This document shows, in pieces, positions 32,246-33,100 of a DNA stretch of 33,100 nt. The stretch is from assembly GCA_030613055.1 (NCBI GenBank), contig JAUWMR010000049.1:1-33100 (forward strand). The letters are read 5' to 3'. Origin of the DNA: Desulfobacteraceae bacterium. GTDB lineage: Bacteria; Desulfobacterota; DSM-4660; Desulfatiglandales; Desulfatiglandaceae. The translations under genes were made by a program, and so were the position numbers. Position 1 is the first letter of the stretch; the number at the start of each line of letters is the position of its first letter. The notes under the pieces are model-generated. The model was not told the DNA's origin, searched no databases, and was given only the letters and a program-made list of their open reading frames with translations.

Positions 32246-32920
32246 TTATGGAGCGCCTGGGTCTTCTAAAGCAGACTCAGGAGGATTTAAAAAATCCTTA
32301 AAAGCACTCTGTACAGGTGCTAAATTTTCTCGTCTTATATAGTTGATTAACTCGTTATAGACCTCTTCAACAAGTTTTTTGAAATCAGGCATTAATGCTT
32401 TGTAATCTTCCCAGTAAAAACCAGCACCTTTTAATGTGATACCTAATAGACCAACTTTGGGATCACGAGGTCCAATGTCGCAATGTGCAATGATTGTGTC
32501 TCTATGTTCACAGATTTTTTGATGTATCGGTTTCAATGACTCTGAGATTGCTTCTTCTATCTCTTTCAGACTCCACTTTTTAAAAATCCGACCCTCACTT
32601 TTTCTAAAAGGAGCTGCGTAGGCAACAATAGTATCGCGCATCAGTGGCATACGTAGATTTGGATCCTCATCCATATATTTTTCAAGTAGTTCTAATGATC
32701 TCTTGGAGCGTTCTAAATATTCAGTTGAGAAAGACAGGAAAAACGTATATTCGTCTTCCTTTTTGATGAGTTCCAACCAAAATTTAAACGCCTGTACGTC
32801 CAAATGCTCTTTTTTACAGTACTTTTCAGGACTACAACCATCGCCCCCTTTTTTAAGCACCTTTTGTAAATTTACATATTTCGCTATATGTGCTCGCCAA
32901 TTCTTTTTATACGGTTCCAT
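32246..32920 (-). CDS. AbiU2-like HEPN candidate protein (cassette gene)
   Basis: 224 aa from the ATG at 32920; a TTG two codons upstream is possible. Mostly helical and soluble, with KICEHRDTIIAHCDIG in the second half, where R140-x5-H146 fits the HEPN Rx4-6H motif and the 'HRDxxxAHxD' form seen in AbiU2-type HEPN proteins. Relatives act in abortive infection or as toxins. It follows the attC with core GTTAGAT (32958-32952) by ~30 nt and so is the first complete cassette gene in the window. Cysteines C31 and C37 near the N-terminus have no partners. Assignment is by motif only. Confidence 0.65.
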   Translation of the reverse strand: MEPYKKNWRAHIAKYVNLQKVLKKGGDGCSPEKYCKKEHLDVQAFKFWLELIKKEDEYTFFLSFSTEYLERSKRSLELLEKYMDEDPNLRMPLMRDTIVAYAAPFRKSEGRIFKKWSLKEIEEAISESLKPIHQKICEHRDTIIAHCDIGPRDPKVGLLGITLKGAGFYWEDYKALMPDFKKLVEEVYNELINYIRRENLAPVQSAFKDFLNPPESALEDPGAP

Positions 32921-32951
32921 AGCCAAAAAACTTCTGAATTGATTTGCTTAC

Positions 32952-33100
32952 ATCTAACGCGCTGCGGATCAGGAGCAAGACCGGAGGCAAGCTTGCTTGC
33001 CGACGGGATTGGCTGCTGCATTCGCTTGTTGTGAGGCGCGGAGCGCCGAACAGCAAGCGGATGGCAATCCGCAGCGCATTGTCTAGGGCGCGGAGCGTCC
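32952..33100 (-). repeat. attC site I, copy 2 of the GCGCTGCGGAT family (continues past the right edge)
   Basis: On the minus strand it ends ATCCGCAGCGC then GTTAGAT (32958-32952), a canonical attC right core (GTTRRRY). The opposite arm GCGCTGCGGAT is at about 33077-33087. Internal hairpins match copy 1 at 31584. The left end lies beyond the window, showing that the array continues. Confidence 0.7.

Larger units (their letters stand above)
22691..33100 (-). mobile_element. Integron-type gene-cassette array (CALIN or distal part of a chromosomal integron)
   Basis: About ten genes all lie on the minus strand, mostly one per cassette, with unrelated products and differing base composition. Most intergenic spaces hold imperfect inverted repeats with AAC cores on one side and GTT cores on the other (GTTATAC, GTTGGGC, GTTAGAT, GTTAGCT), unpaired bases within the arms, and variable loops: the layout of attC sites. 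Stop codons fall in or next to the upstream AAC core. No integrase, attI or Pc promoter is present. Given the orientation, these would lie beyond 33100. The lower boundary is uncertain because attC sites fade below 23.0 kb. Confidence 0.7.

Overview
This 33.1 kb window looks like chromosomal DNA of an anaerobic deltaproteobacterium (Desulfobacterota). That is an inference from gene content (a KamA-type radical SAM enzyme, UbiE/MenG, a PPDK-like protein paired with an unusual GAPDH) and from the many small palindromic repeats. I saw no rRNA, tRNA or CRISPR array. The window has two parts: a housekeeping-type region (1 to about 21 kb) and an accessory region (about 21.2 kb to the right edge).

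Left part. A partial MFS transporter (1-120, minus) is followed by a minus-strand operon padR - small hypothetical - TauE/SafE permease. Its promoter has a perfect palindrome filling the -35/-10 spacer. Next come a KamA-family radical SAM aminomutase (plus), a DinG/XPD-type Fe-S helicase (plus), a DUF4143-type AAA ATPase with a 19-bp-arm palindrome just upstream of its start (minus), an AbrB-like/RelE-like toxin-antitoxin pair (minus), a truncated lipoprotein-sorting gene, and an orphan hybrid histidine kinase (minus). A Nudix hydrolase overlaps ubiE (plus), followed by a PpiD/SurA-like periplasmic foldase (plus). A minus-strand pair then encodes a 1394-aa PPDK-like protein, which has the ATP-grasp and phospho-His domains but no PEP/pyruvate TIM barrel and carries about 900 residues of unassigned N-terminus, followed by a 426-aa GAPDH. 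Intergenic spaces hold MITE/REP-like repeats; one MITE has a visible 6-bp target duplication.

Right part. A broken vapBC remnant (plus) converges on a CPBP-family membrane protease (minus), and a compound REP element supplies the stop codons of both. From about 23.0 kb to the right edge, every gene lies on the minus strand. Most are separated by imperfect inverted repeats bounded by AAC...GTT cores, which I read as integron attC sites. The clearest are 23856-23988, 26141-26230 and 30261-30387. I interpret this as an integron gene-cassette array, or a CALIN if no integrase is present. Reading on the minus strand, the integrase/attI end should lie beyond position 33100 and the distal end near 22-23 kb. 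Cassette genes are an AbiU2-like HEPN candidate, a PIN-domain nuclease with an 18-residue repeat tail, a coupled pair (Fe/2OG-oxygenase-like plus HEPN/zinc-ribbon), a 643-aa protein with a C-terminal HEPN-like motif, a small orphan, a DUF2806 protein, a 4-TM protein, a DUF2971 protein and a small TM/zinc-ribbon protein. The density of HEPN/PIN-type RNase-like proteins suggests a defence role, but this is not demonstrated. Four families of REP-like palindromes sit inside or beside the attC spaces.
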